Source of the DNA: Acidaminococcus sp050873445
Lineage (GTDB): Bacteria; Bacillota; Negativicutes; Acidaminococcales; Acidaminococcaceae
DNA length: 64,000 nt
Direction: 5' to 3'
Assembly (NCBI RefSeq): GCF_050873445.1
Contig: NZ_JBNMIU010000003.1
Coordinates: 17,703-81,702, forward strand
Below, piece by piece: positions 7,944 through 15,221 of the stretch. The notes under the pieces were generated by a model. The model had not been told where the DNA came from. It did not search any database and saw only the letters and a list, made by a program, of their open reading frames with translations. The stretch's first letter is position 1, and every line of letters begins with the position of its first letter. A program made the position numbers and the translations under genes.

Positions 7944-8983
7944 CCAGAGACGGAAAAGCCATTCAAGAACAATTGAACAAACTGGATGAGGAGAACGTGA
8001 CCATCGTGCTGTTCGGCCAGCCCGGATCCGGAAAATCCAGCCTGATCAATGCCATCTGCGGCCGGGATGCGGCACCGGTGGGGGTGGAGACGGATACCAC
8101 CCGGGAACCGCTCCTGGTGGAGCATGGGGATGCTACTTTTATAGATTTGCCGGGTTATGGGACAAAATCCTTTCCGTGGAATGAGTTTATAAAAAAATTC
8201 CATATTTTCCAATATGACATGTTCCTGTGCGTATTCTCTGACAAGCTCCATGAAGGGGATACAGAACTGTTTAAACTTTTGACGGCAAAAGGCAAACCCT
8301 GTATCTTCGTCCGGAACAAGACGGATCTGATCTATGAAGAAGACAGGAGCCTGGCGGAGAGCGAGGACACCATCCGGCAGGATGTGGCGAAACAGCTGGG
8401 CCGGGAGGATTTTGAGCTGGTGTTCGTGTGTTCCCGGAAGGATTGTCCCTCCGGGCTGGATGCCCTGAATGATGCCATTATTCGGAAGATGCCGGAAGCC
8501 CGCCGGGAAAAATACATCCTGACGGCAGAAGCACGGACAAAGGAGCAGCTGGACGCCAAACGGCAGGCGGCCCGGAGCTATGTGCGCCGCAGCTGCACTT
8601 ACGCAGCCTACAACGGGGTGAATCCCCTTATCGGGGTGGATGCGGCAGTGGACCTTCTGATCCTGTACCAGATGTACGGGTGTATCCGGGAGTCTTTTGG
8701 CATTACGCCGGAAGTCATCCACAGCAGCCGGAAGGTGTCCCTGAAGGATAAGGCTCTGGTGCTGGGGGGGATGAGCAAAGAAGGAATCAAGGTGATTATC
8801 AAGACCCTGGGCCGGCGGTTCGCTGCCAGAAGCTTTTTAAAGGCAGTGCCGGTGGTGGGCCAGGCCGCTTCTGCCTTGCTGGGGTATCAGCTGGTACGTC
8901 AGTCCGGACTGCAGTACATCGATGCCTGCTATGACCTGGCCCGGGAGCGGCTGCTGGAAGAGCTGGATGCCAAGCGGAAGTAA
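7940..8983 (+). CDS. Dynamin/IRG-like GTPase, second of a tandem pair
   Basis: A 347-residue paralogue of the preceding gene with the same architecture: G1 GQPGSGKSS (about 26-34), TDTTRE, G3 DLPG (69-72), G4 NKTD (126-129), then a helical region with a matching VNPLIGVDAAVD segment and a C-terminal hydrophobic stretch (VPVVGQAASALLGY). The start ATG overlaps the upstream stop (ATGA), so the two are translationally coupled and probably made in equal amounts, as expected for a heteromeric pair (inference). Identity between the pair looks moderate, so the duplication is not recent. Confidence 0.75.
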   Translation: MTRDGKAIQEQLNKLDEENVTIVLFGQPGSGKSSLINAICGRDAAPVGVETDTTREPLLVEHGDATFIDLPGYGTKSFPWNEFIKKFHIFQYDMFLCVFSDKLHEGDTELFKLLTAKGKPCIFVRNKTDLIYEEDRSLAESEDTIRQDVAKQLGREDFELVFVCSRKDCPSGLDALNDAIIRKMPEARREKYILTAEARTKEQLDAKRQAARSYVRRSCTYAAYNGVNPLIGVDAAVDLLILYQMYGCIRESFGITPEVIHSSRKVSLKDKALVLGGMSKEGIKVIIKTLGRRFAARSFLKAVPVVGQAASALLGYQLVRQSGLQYIDACYDLARERLLEELDAKRK

Positions 8984-8986
8984 TCA

Positions 8987-9013
8987 TACAACCTGTGTCC
9001 AGCAAAGGTTGTA
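8987..9013. repeat. TACAACC / GGTTGTA hairpin, copy 1
   Basis: TACAACC and GGTTGTA separated by 13 bp, 4 bp after the GTPase stop. There is no T run. Similar hairpins occur at 29331, 30459, 49941 and 50581. Confidence 0.6.
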
Positions 9014-9033
9014 CAACAGTTGCTTTATAGCAG

Positions 9034-9081
9034 TGGGCTTACCGGGCGGGATCCCTTCGGGACCCTTGGTAAGCCCCTACG
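9034..9081 (-). repeat. Imperfect palindromic intergenic repeat (family 1)
   Basis: Read on the minus strand: CCGTAGGGGCTTACCAAG, then GGTCCCGAAGGGATC, then GCCCGGTAAGCCC. Its ends pair. It shares its outer blocks with the copies at 9276, 10801 and 49729. Confidence 0.75.
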
Positions 9082-9107
9082 GGGCAATATGGATTCATAT
9101 CGAGAAT

Positions 9108-9268
9108 GACAATTTGAGCCATGGCAATCATCTGAATGTACGTCGGTATGGTTTGGACATATGCTGATGGTTTGAACATGCGGTGATATGGATTTGGATA
9201 TACGCTGCTATGATTTGGACATATGCCAATGGTTCAAATGTATACCGATCATTTGAACGTACGATGTA
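9108..9268. repeat. Degenerate tandem repeat of about 20-22 bp, about eight units
   Basis: Successive units resemble RTTTGRACATATGCNGATG: for example GTTTGGACATATGCTGATG, then GTTTGAACATGCGGTGATATG, then GATTTGGATATACGCTGCTATG. Units vary in length and base, are contiguous, and contain no spacers. The 370-bp gap between the GTPase gene and the amidohydrolase consists of this array and the flanking palindromic repeats, and I see no gene in it. Confidence 0.75.
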
Positions 9269-9275
9269 ATATGCC

Positions 9276-9333
9276 GTAGGGGCGCACCAAGATTTTTGCC
9301 GAAGGCAAAATATCGCCCGGTGCGCCCGCCTAC
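9276..9333 (+). repeat. Imperfect palindromic intergenic repeat (family 1)
   Basis: GTAGGGGCGCACCAAGAT, a TTTTGCCGAAGGCAAAA hairpin centre, then ATCGCCCGGTGCGCCC and CCTAC. The two arms pair. The copy at 49729 is almost identical on the opposite strand. Confidence 0.85.
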
Positions 9334-9353
9334 TGATCAAGGAGGGGACTTGC

Positions 9354-10769
9354 ATGGATCATCTGGAATCTTACAAAAAAGAACTGGAACAGCTGAATGC
9401 CTGCATCTGGGAGTATGCGGAACTGAAATTCAATGAGGTCCGCTCGGCGAAAGCTATGACGGATCTGCTGGAAGCACATGGCTTCAGGGTACACAGAGGC
9501 GTGGCCCATATGCCCACCGCCTATATGGCGGAATATGGCAGCGGCAAACCGGTGATTGCTATCCTGGGAGAATATGATGCCCTGTCCGGGCTCAGCCAGG
9601 TGTCCGGCATCACAGAGGAAAAACCCCGGGAAGGGAATCCCAACGGCCACGGCTGCGGCCACTGCCTGCTGGGTACGGCGGCGGTGGGTGCAGGTCTACT
9701 GCTGAAAGATTACCTGGAAGCCCACCCGGGTCAGGGAACCGTGAGGGTTTACGGCTGCCCGGCAGAAGAGGGGGGCAGCGGCAAGACCTACATGGCCCGG
9801 GAAGGGCTGTTCGATGACGTGGATGCAGCCCTCACCTGGCATCCGGGTACCCAGAACGAAGTGATGGTGGGCAGCAACCAGGCCAATATCCAGGCGTCTT
9901 TCAGCTTCAAAGGAAGGGCCTCCCATGCGGCTGCGGCTCCCCAGAACGGGCGCAGCGCTCTGGACGCGGTGGAACTCATGGATGTGGGAGTGAACTACAT
10001 GCGGGAACATATGGCGGACTACGAACGGGTCCACTATGCCGTCCTGGATGCTGGCGGAGTTTCACCCAACGTTGTACAACCTCATGCGGAAGTGCTGTAT
10101 CTGGTCCGTTCCAAGACCAACGAGGAAACGAAACGGCTGTATGACCGGGTAGTGAACATCGCCCGGGGTGCCGCCCTTATGACGGAAACGGAGCTCAGCA
10201 TCCGCTTCGACAAGGCTGTGTCCAACCTGGTGCCCAACAAGGTATTGGGACAGGTGCTGTATGATGCCATGACGGCCGTAGGGGCACCCGAGCGTACGGA
10301 TGAAGAAAAGGCCTTTCTGAAGAAGTTCCAGGATCAGGTGGGACCGGAACGGGTGCGGAAGGATCCTGGTATGGCTCCCTTCCCCGATCCGGAACTGCGG
10401 GAGGAACTGATCGAAAAAGATCCCAGCGGGGCATATATTTTGCCCTATCGGCCCACCAGCGCCACGATGATGGGGTCCTCGGACACTGGGGACGTGAGCT
10501 ATGTGACGCCTCTGGCCCAGTTTGCTGGGGCCTGTTTTGCCATCGGCACATCGGCCCATTCCTGGCAGTGGGTCTCTCAGGATAAGGGAAGTGTGGCCCT
10601 GAAGGGCTGCTATTTTGCGGCGGAAGTGCTGGCCAGGGGGGCAGAGACCCTCTTTGAACAGCCGGAAGTGGTGAAGGCCGCCCGGGCCGAGCTGGAAAAA
10701 CGGCTGGGCGGGAAGAAATACGAATGTCCGATCCCGCCGGATGTGATGCCGAGGGGGTATAATAAATAG
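9354..10769 (+). CDS. M20-family amidohydrolase, AbgB-like (p-aminobenzoyl-glutamate hydrolase type)
   Basis: A zinc-dependent peptidase-fold amidohydrolase of 471 residues, close to the length of AbgB. Metal-site motifs are EYDAL (about 73-77), GHGCGHC (about 98-104, metal-binding histidine and cysteine) and the catalytic EEGG (near 138); a dimerization domain with SFKGRASHAAAAP follows. In E. coli AbgA/AbgB cleave p-aminobenzoyl-glutamate; here there is no abgA or abgT neighbour, so the substrate could be another N-acyl or aryl-amino acid. The ATG follows AAGGAGG. It stands alone between repeats. Confidence 0.8.
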   Translation: MDHLESYKKELEQLNACIWEYAELKFNEVRSAKAMTDLLEAHGFRVHRGVAHMPTAYMAEYGSGKPVIAILGEYDALSGLSQVSGITEEKPREGNPNGHGCGHCLLGTAAVGAGLLLKDYLEAHPGQGTVRVYGCPAEEGGSGKTYMAREGLFDDVDAALTWHPGTQNEVMVGSNQANIQASFSFKGRASHAAAAPQNGRSALDAVELMDVGVNYMREHMADYERVHYAVLDAGGVSPNVVQPHAEVLYLVRSKTNEETKRLYDRVVNIARGAALMTETELSIRFDKAVSNLVPNKVLGQVLYDAMTAVGAPERTDEEKAFLKKFQDQVGPERVRKDPGMAPFPDPELREELIEKDPSGAYILPYRPTSATMMGSSDTGDVSYVTPLAQFAGACFAIGTSAHSWQWVSQDKGSVALKGCYFAAEVLARGAETLFEQPEVVKAARAELEKRLGGKKYECPIPPDVMPRGYNK

Positions 10770-10800
10770 TCCGGATACACAGCGAATGTACGATTTAATT

Positions 10801-10853
10801 CCGTAGGGACTCACTAAGATCGGCGCAGCCGTGTCGCCCGGTAAGCCCGTCCC
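10801..10853 (+). repeat. Divergent copy of intergenic repeat family 1
   Basis: CCGTAGGGACTCACTAAGAT, a GGCGCAGCCG centre, then TCGCCCGGTAAGCCCG and TCCCTGGCC. The TCCCTGGCC tail is shared with the copy at 49729 (minus strand). Confidence 0.7.
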
Positions 10854-10908
10854 TGGCCGCCCGTGAGGGCCGACGATGAACGACGAATTATGAATGATAA
10901 GGAGTTGA

Positions 10909-11391
10909 ATGAAAATGTTCCGTCCCATGCGACGTTTCAAACAGGCCTTTTCGGAAGAAGAATGCCGAAAGGTGCTGCAGGAGGAAAAAAGGGGCACCCT
11001 GGCTCTTGCCGGGGATGATGGCTATCCTTATGCTGTCCCCCTCAATTATTATTACGATCCGGAAACCGGCCATCTCTATTTCCACGGTGCCGGCGAGGGC
11101 CACAAAATCGATGCCCTGAAGCGGTGCGAAAAGGCCTGCTTCAATGTCCATGACACCGGGGTGAAGCTGGACGGGGACTGGGCCTATACGGTGCGTTCCG
11201 TGACCATCTTCGGCCGGCTCCGCATCCTGGAAGACAAGGAAAAAGCCCTGCAGCTGCTGCGGAAGATCGGATTGAAATACTATCCCACCGTGGAATCGGT
11301 GGATGAGGTCATGGCCCGCTCTGCCAGCCGGGTGACCATGCTGGAACTGGTACCGGAACATATGACCGGGAAACGGGTCCACGAAAAATAA
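10909..11391 (+). CDS. Pyridoxamine 5'-phosphate oxidase-fold flavoprotein (NimA-like)
   Basis: A 160-residue split-barrel FMN-binding protein. The N-terminal pattern with GTLALAGDDGYPYAVPLNY (about 29-47), the HLYFHGAGEGHK strand-loop and the later VTIFGRL strand match the NimA / PNPOx-like family, whose members include nitroimidazole reductases. Real PNPOx is longer and its substrate residues are not evident, so pyridoxal synthesis is unlikely. The ATG has AAGGAG upstream. The actual substrate is unknown. Confidence 0.8.
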   Translation: MKMFRPMRRFKQAFSEEECRKVLQEEKRGTLALAGDDGYPYAVPLNYYYDPETGHLYFHGAGEGHKIDALKRCEKACFNVHDTGVKLDGDWAYTVRSVTIFGRLRILEDKEKALQLLRKIGLKYYPTVESVDEVMARSASRVTMLELVPEHMTGKRVHEK

Positions 11392-11421
11392 GGCTTTTCG
11401 CCGGTTTTCTATGCAAAGTTA

Positions 11422-11450
11422 TTGACACGCTTCCGTTTTGCTCTTATAAT
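11422..11450 (+). promoter_or_regulatory. Consensus promoter of the rpmH-rnpA operon
   Basis: TTGACA, exactly 17 bp, TATAAT: a perfect sigma-70 consensus, as expected for a ribosomal protein gene. Confidence 0.95.
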
Positions 11451-11524
11451 GATATGAGCTGTCAAACGATTTACTTATTTATAGATCTTGACGTATCTTT
11501 GGAGGCAAGGGAGGGTTAAGGATT

Positions 11525-11659
11525 ATGAAGAGAACTTTTCAACCGAATAACAATCGGAGAAAAAAGACTCATGGCTTCAGAGAAAGAATGAAGACTCTGG
11601 GTGGACAACAAGTCTTAAAGAGAAGACGTGCAAAAGGCAGAAAGAGATTGTCTGCATAA
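11525..11659 (+). CDS. rpmH: 50S ribosomal protein L34
   Basis: A 44-residue, strongly basic protein beginning MKRTFQPNNNRRKKTHGF and ending in a KRRRAKGRKRLSA-type tail, the full L34 pattern. Followed by rnpA as in almost all bacteria. The usual upstream neighbour dnaA is absent: a flavin-fold gene lies there instead. The lysine and arginine codons are AGA/AAG rich, unlike the surrounding CGG-using genes, as often seen in highly expressed ribosomal genes. Confidence 0.98.
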   Translation: MKRTFQPNNNRRKKTHGFRERMKTLGGQQVLKRRRAKGRKRLSA

Positions 11660-11667
11660 AGAATAAG

Positions 11668-11694
11668 ATAGGCCGCTCTTCGCGGCCTATTTTA
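11668..11694 (+). terminator. Terminator or attenuator between rpmH and rnpA
   Basis: Stem ATAGGCCGC / GCGGCCTAT with a short TTTT. The weak T tail suggests partial read-through, giving more L34 than RNase P protein. Confidence 0.7.
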
Positions 11695-11715
11695 CTACAA
11701 GGCAGGTGCAGAGCT

Positions 11716-12078
11716 TTGGAACAGAACGTTCCCGGAAAATATACGTATACCCAGGCCAACCGGGTGAAGGCCCATGAACGGTTCCAGAAGATCTACGAAA
11801 AAGGCCGGTCCTACGTGGATAAATACGGAGTCTTTTATGTACTTCCTTCGGACAACGGGCAGAACCAGTTGGGTACGGCCGTGGGCAAACGGCTGGGACA
11901 TGCTGTGCTGCGCAACCAGGTGAAACGCCGGATGCGGGAGGTGTTCCGCAGGGAACAGACCCGTCTGAACCGGAAGGTATCCATCGTGTGGGTTGCCCGC
12001 CAACGCCTGGCCCGCGCTCCTTATGGAGTCTATGAAGAAGTGTTCCAGCGGCTGGCAAAGAAGGCCGGGCTGCTGTAA
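11716..12078 (+). CDS. rnpA: Ribonuclease P protein component
   Basis: The protein subunit that helps RNase P RNA mature the 5' ends of tRNAs. 120 residues; the family RNR motif is visible as RNQVKRRMREVFR (about 66-78), with the aromatic N-terminal cleft residues in the RFQKIYEKGRSY segment. The start is a TTG at 11716 behind an AAGGCAGG site. It is second in the rpmH operon. Confidence 0.95.
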   Translation: MEQNVPGKYTYTQANRVKAHERFQKIYEKGRSYVDKYGVFYVLPSDNGQNQLGTAVGKRLGHAVLRNQVKRRMREVFRREQTRLNRKVSIVWVARQRLARAPYGVYEEVFQRLAKKAGLL

Positions 12079-12103
12079 AAGGAAAGTTTTACCGGAGAGG
12101 CCT

Positions 12104-12313
12104 ATGAAAACGATTGCCATTGCCCTGATCCGTTTCTATCAGGTGTGGATTTCTCCCTGTTTTCCGCCCCGGTGCAGGTTCTATCCGACCTGCTCCCAAT
12201 ATGCGCTGGAAGCAGTCCAGAAATACGGTTTTCTCAAGGGATCCTATCTGGCCGTGAAGAGAATACTAAAATGTCATCCCTTCCACAAGGGTGGGTATGA
12301 TCCTGTGCCGTAA
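12104..12313 (+). CDS. yidD: Membrane protein insertion efficiency factor YidD
   Basis: A 69-residue protein with the YidD hallmark cysteine pattern: SPCFPPRCRFYPTCSQYALEA, then a C-x-P-F-H-x-G-G-x-D-P-V-P ending. It helps YidC insert membrane proteins and probably sits on the inner face of the membrane through an amphipathic helix. The ATG at 12104 is preceded by GGAGAGG; an earlier in-frame start inside rnpA was rejected. It lies between rnpA and yidC as usual. Confidence 0.95.
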   Translation: MKTIAIALIRFYQVWISPCFPPRCRFYPTCSQYALEAVQKYGFLKGSYLAVKRILKCHPFHKGGYDPVP

Positions 12314-12339
12314 GGAGCAGGAAGAAAAGGAGTCGAACT

Positions 12340-12975
12340 TTGGAAATTTTAAGCTCGTTTGTCCAACAGGTCGTAGGCCATATCTATGAACTGACCCGGC
12401 TGGTCGGGGAACCCAGCTACGGGCTGGCCATCATCATCATGACCATTCTGATCAAACTGATCCTTGCCCCGCTGACGGCCAAGCAGGTCGCTTCCACCAA
12501 GGCCATGAGCCGGATCCAGCCCAAGATGAAAGAACTGCAGGCCCGGTACAAGGACGACAAGGTGACCCTGAACCAGAAAATGTCCGAACTGTACAAGCAG
12601 GAAGGGGTCAATCCCCTGGCCGGCTGTCTGCCGCTGCTGATCCAGATGCCCATCATGATCGGTATCTTTTACGGAATCCGGGATTTCAACTATGAAGGAC
12701 CCAGCTCCTTCCTGTGGATGCAGAGCATCGCAGATCCGGATCCCTATTACATCCTGCCGGTTCTGTCGGCCCTGACCACACTCATCCAGTCCAAGCAGAC
12801 CATGCCTCCTTCTGACAATCCCCAGGGGAAGATCATGCTGTACTTCATGCCGCTGTTCATCGGGTATATTTCCCTGAAATTCCCGGCTGGGCTGGTACTG
12901 TACTGGGTAGTTATGAACATCATGCAGATTGGTCAGCAGTTCCTGATGGATCGGCACAGCAAGGATAATCAGTAA
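12340..12975 (+). CDS. yidC: Membrane protein insertase YidC/Oxa1
   Basis: A 211-residue insertase of the short Gram-positive type (no large periplasmic domain). About five membrane helices are visible, with the conserved cytoplasmic hairpin after helix 2 (KMKELQARYKDDK) and the QMPIMIGIFYGIR helix. I see no lipobox or signal peptide. The start is TTG behind AAAGGAG. Negativicutes have an outer membrane, yet short YidC is usual in this group (known from the family, not shown here). Confidence 0.92.
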   Translation: MEILSSFVQQVVGHIYELTRLVGEPSYGLAIIIMTILIKLILAPLTAKQVASTKAMSRIQPKMKELQARYKDDKVTLNQKMSELYKQEGVNPLAGCLPLLIQMPIMIGIFYGIRDFNYEGPSSFLWMQSIADPDPYYILPVLSALTTLIQSKQTMPPSDNPQGKIMLYFMPLFIGYISLKFPAGLVLYWVVMNIMQIGQQFLMDRHSKDNQ

Positions 12976-13010
12976 TTTACGCCGGCACATCCGGTGAAGG
13001 AGGCAGGAAG

Positions 13011-13766
13011 ATGAACGTTGTAGAAAAAACGGGCAAAACCGTTGAGGACGCAGTCAAGGCCGCCCTTGCAGAGTTGGGCGTAAGCCGGGACGAAGTAGAG
13101 GTGGAAGTACTGGAATCTTCCAAGAGCTCGATCCTGGGCCTGTTCGGCGGACGGGACGCCAAGGTGCGGGTGACCGTAAAGGAAGCTCCGGCTCCGGAAC
13201 CGGAAGCGGCTGCAGAAGAACCGGTGGCAGTACCGGCAAAGGAAATTGAGGAAGCGCCGGAAGCACCGGCGGTTCCGGAAAAGAAACCGGCAGAAGACCG
13301 GGCAGCCGATCTGGTAGCCACAGCGGCTGCTGCCAAGGAATTCCTGGAACAGATCTTCAGCGCCATGGGGATGGACCTGATCATCGAGAAATTCGTCAAT
13401 CAGAAGGAAGACGAAGTGGTCTTGAAGATCCACGGTGAAGGAATCGGCGTGCTGATTGGCAAGCATGGCCAGACTCTGGATGCGCTCCAGTACCTGACCA
13501 GCCTGGCCGGGAACAAGGGACGCAAAACTTGGAACCGGGTCATCCTGGATGCGGAAAATTACCGGGAACGCCGGCGCCAGACGCTGGAACGGCTGGCAAA
13601 GAACCTGGCTGACCGGGTCAGACGGACGCATAAGAAAGCCATGCTGGAACCGATGAATCCTTACGAACGGAAGATCGTCCACATGAGCCTGCAGAACGAT
13701 CCGGCGATCACCACCTACAGCGAAGGGGAGGAACCCTACCGCAAAGTGGTCATCGATTTGAAATGA
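13011..13766 (+). CDS. khpB: RNA-binding protein KhpB (Jag/EloR)
   Basis: A 251-residue protein with three regions: Jag-N domain (1-57), an Ala/Glu/Pro-rich linker (58-100), and a KH domain with its GKHG loop (about 150-153), followed by an R3H domain rich in arginine with RRRQTLERLAKNLADR (about 187-203). KhpB acts with KhpA in RNA binding and control of cell elongation in Gram-positive bacteria. It lies between yidC and mnmE as in most Firmicutes. Confidence 0.93.
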   Translation: MNVVEKTGKTVEDAVKAALAELGVSRDEVEVEVLESSKSSILGLFGGRDAKVRVTVKEAPAPEPEAAAEEPVAVPAKEIEEAPEAPAVPEKKPAEDRAADLVATAAAAKEFLEQIFSAMGMDLIIEKFVNQKEDEVVLKIHGEGIGVLIGKHGQTLDALQYLTSLAGNKGRKTWNRVILDAENYRERRRQTLERLAKNLADRVRRTHKKAMLEPMNPYERKIVHMSLQNDPAITTYSEGEEPYRKVVIDLK

Positions 13767-13780
13767 CATAGTACCAACGT

Positions 13781-13814
13781 AGCTCCGGACACCTTTGTTC
13801 GGAGCTCTTTTTTT
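13781..13814 (+). terminator. Terminator between khpB and mnmE
   Basis: AGCTCCGGACA / TGTTCGGAGCT stem followed by seven T. It separates the rpmH-khpB operon from the mnmE-mnmG-rsmG operon. Confidence 0.88.
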
Positions 13815-13824
13815 GGAGGGAATT

Positions 13825-15204
13825 ATGGAACTTCTTGAGGATACCATCAGTGCCATCGCCACTGCCCTGGGAGTGGGCTCCATCGGCGTGATCCGGCTCA
13901 GCGGGCCGGAGAGCCTTGCCATTACGGACCGACTGTTCACCGGGCGGGAGAAACCCGGCAAGGATAATGCCCGAAAACTCCTTTATGGCCATGTCCTGGA
14001 TGGCAGGGGCCAGGTGGTGGATGAAGTATTGGCCGTGTACATGCCCGGCCCCCATTCCTATACCGGGGAGGATGTGTGCGAGATCCAGTGTCACGGAGGC
14101 CGCCAGGCATTGCAGGAGATCCTGGCCCTGACCTACAAGGCGGGAGCCCGTCCGGCAGAGCCTGGGGAATTTACGAAGCGGGCCTTTTTGAATGGCCGGC
14201 TGGATCTGGCGGAAGCGGAAAGTGTCATGGACATCATCAACGCCCGGAGCAAGCGGGCACTGGTGGCTGCCAACCGGGGGCACCAGGGAGGTCTTTCCCG
14301 CAGGGTGAAGGACCTGCGGAAAAAGCTGCGGGACCTGGTGGTGCAGCTGGAAGCTGTCATCGACTATCCGGAGGAGGATATCGAGGATGTGACCTATGAT
14401 AAGGCCATCGCAGTGCTGACGGAAGGCCGGGACGCCGTGGAAAAACTGGTGCGCCAGGGCAGCACGGGCCGGATCCTGCGGGAAGGACTGCGCACAGCCA
14501 TCGTAGGGCGGCCCAACGTGGGCAAATCCAGCCTGCTGAACAGCCTGCTCCAGGCAGACAGGGCCATTGTGTCAAACATCCCCGGCACCACCCGGGATGT
14601 GATCGAGGAGCAGATGACTATCAACGGGATCCCGCTGGTGCTCACCGATACGGCGGGCCTGCGGGATACGGAAGATTATGTGGAAAAAATCGGGGTGGAA
14701 CGTTCCAAAGAGGCCCTGGAGGATGCCCAGCTGGCCCTGGTGGTGCTGGATGGTTCCCAGCCTTTGGGTGAGGAGGACAAGGTACTGCTGGAAAGCCTGA
14801 AGGATCGGTCCAAACTGATCCTGGTCAATAAGGCGGACCTGAGGGTGGCCCTGGATACAAAGGCTCTGGAGGACGCTTACGGAGAGAAAAATGTGATCGT
14901 CCTTTCTGTGAAGACTGGAGAGGGCATGGATCAGGTGGCCCGCTGGCTGCAGGAATTCGTGTACGGAGAAGGCAGTGACAGCGAAAGCGGCAGCATGACC
15001 CAGAATGCCCGGCAGCAGCGGCTGCTGGAAAAGGCGCTCCAAAGTGTGGGGGATGCCCTGAAGGGGGCCCGGGCCCACCTGCCATACGACTGCCTGACCA
15101 TCGACCTGACGGAAGCGCTCCACGACCTGGGGGAAATCACCGGGGAAGACGTGCCGGATGAAATCATCGATGAAATCTTTGCCCAGTTCTGTGTGGGCAA
15201 ATAA
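13825..15204 (+). CDS. mnmE: tRNA uridine-5-carboxymethylaminomethyl GTPase MnmE
   Basis: With MnmG it modifies the wobble uridine (U34) of certain tRNAs. 459 residues: N-terminal folate-binding domain (about 1-115), helical domain, and an inserted G domain with P-loop GRPNVGKSS (about 228-236), DTAG and NKAD motifs. The protein ends in FCVGK, the catalytic-cysteine C-terminus of the family. The ATG at 13825 follows GGAGG that overlaps the terminator T-run; a longer frame was rejected. Confidence 0.97.
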   Translation: MELLEDTISAIATALGVGSIGVIRLSGPESLAITDRLFTGREKPGKDNARKLLYGHVLDGRGQVVDEVLAVYMPGPHSYTGEDVCEIQCHGGRQALQEILALTYKAGARPAEPGEFTKRAFLNGRLDLAEAESVMDIINARSKRALVAANRGHQGGLSRRVKDLRKKLRDLVVQLEAVIDYPEEDIEDVTYDKAIAVLTEGRDAVEKLVRQGSTGRILREGLRTAIVGRPNVGKSSLLNSLLQADRAIVSNIPGTTRDVIEEQMTINGIPLVLTDTAGLRDTEDYVEKIGVERSKEALEDAQLALVVLDGSQPLGEEDKVLLESLKDRSKLILVNKADLRVALDTKALEDAYGEKNVIVLSVKTGEGMDQVARWLQEFVYGEGSDSESGSMTQNARQQRLLEKALQSVGDALKGARAHLPYDCLTIDLTEALHDLGEITGEDVPDEIIDEIFAQFCVGK

Positions 15205-15221
15205 GTGTGGAGGAAAATACC

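Noticed and set aside
9108..9268. CRISPR array
   Set aside because: Units are contiguous, unequal and degenerate, with no spacers or cas genes.
11392..11524. DnaA-box cluster/oriC next to rpmH
   Set aside because: No TTATCCACA-type boxes seen; only a consensus promoter.
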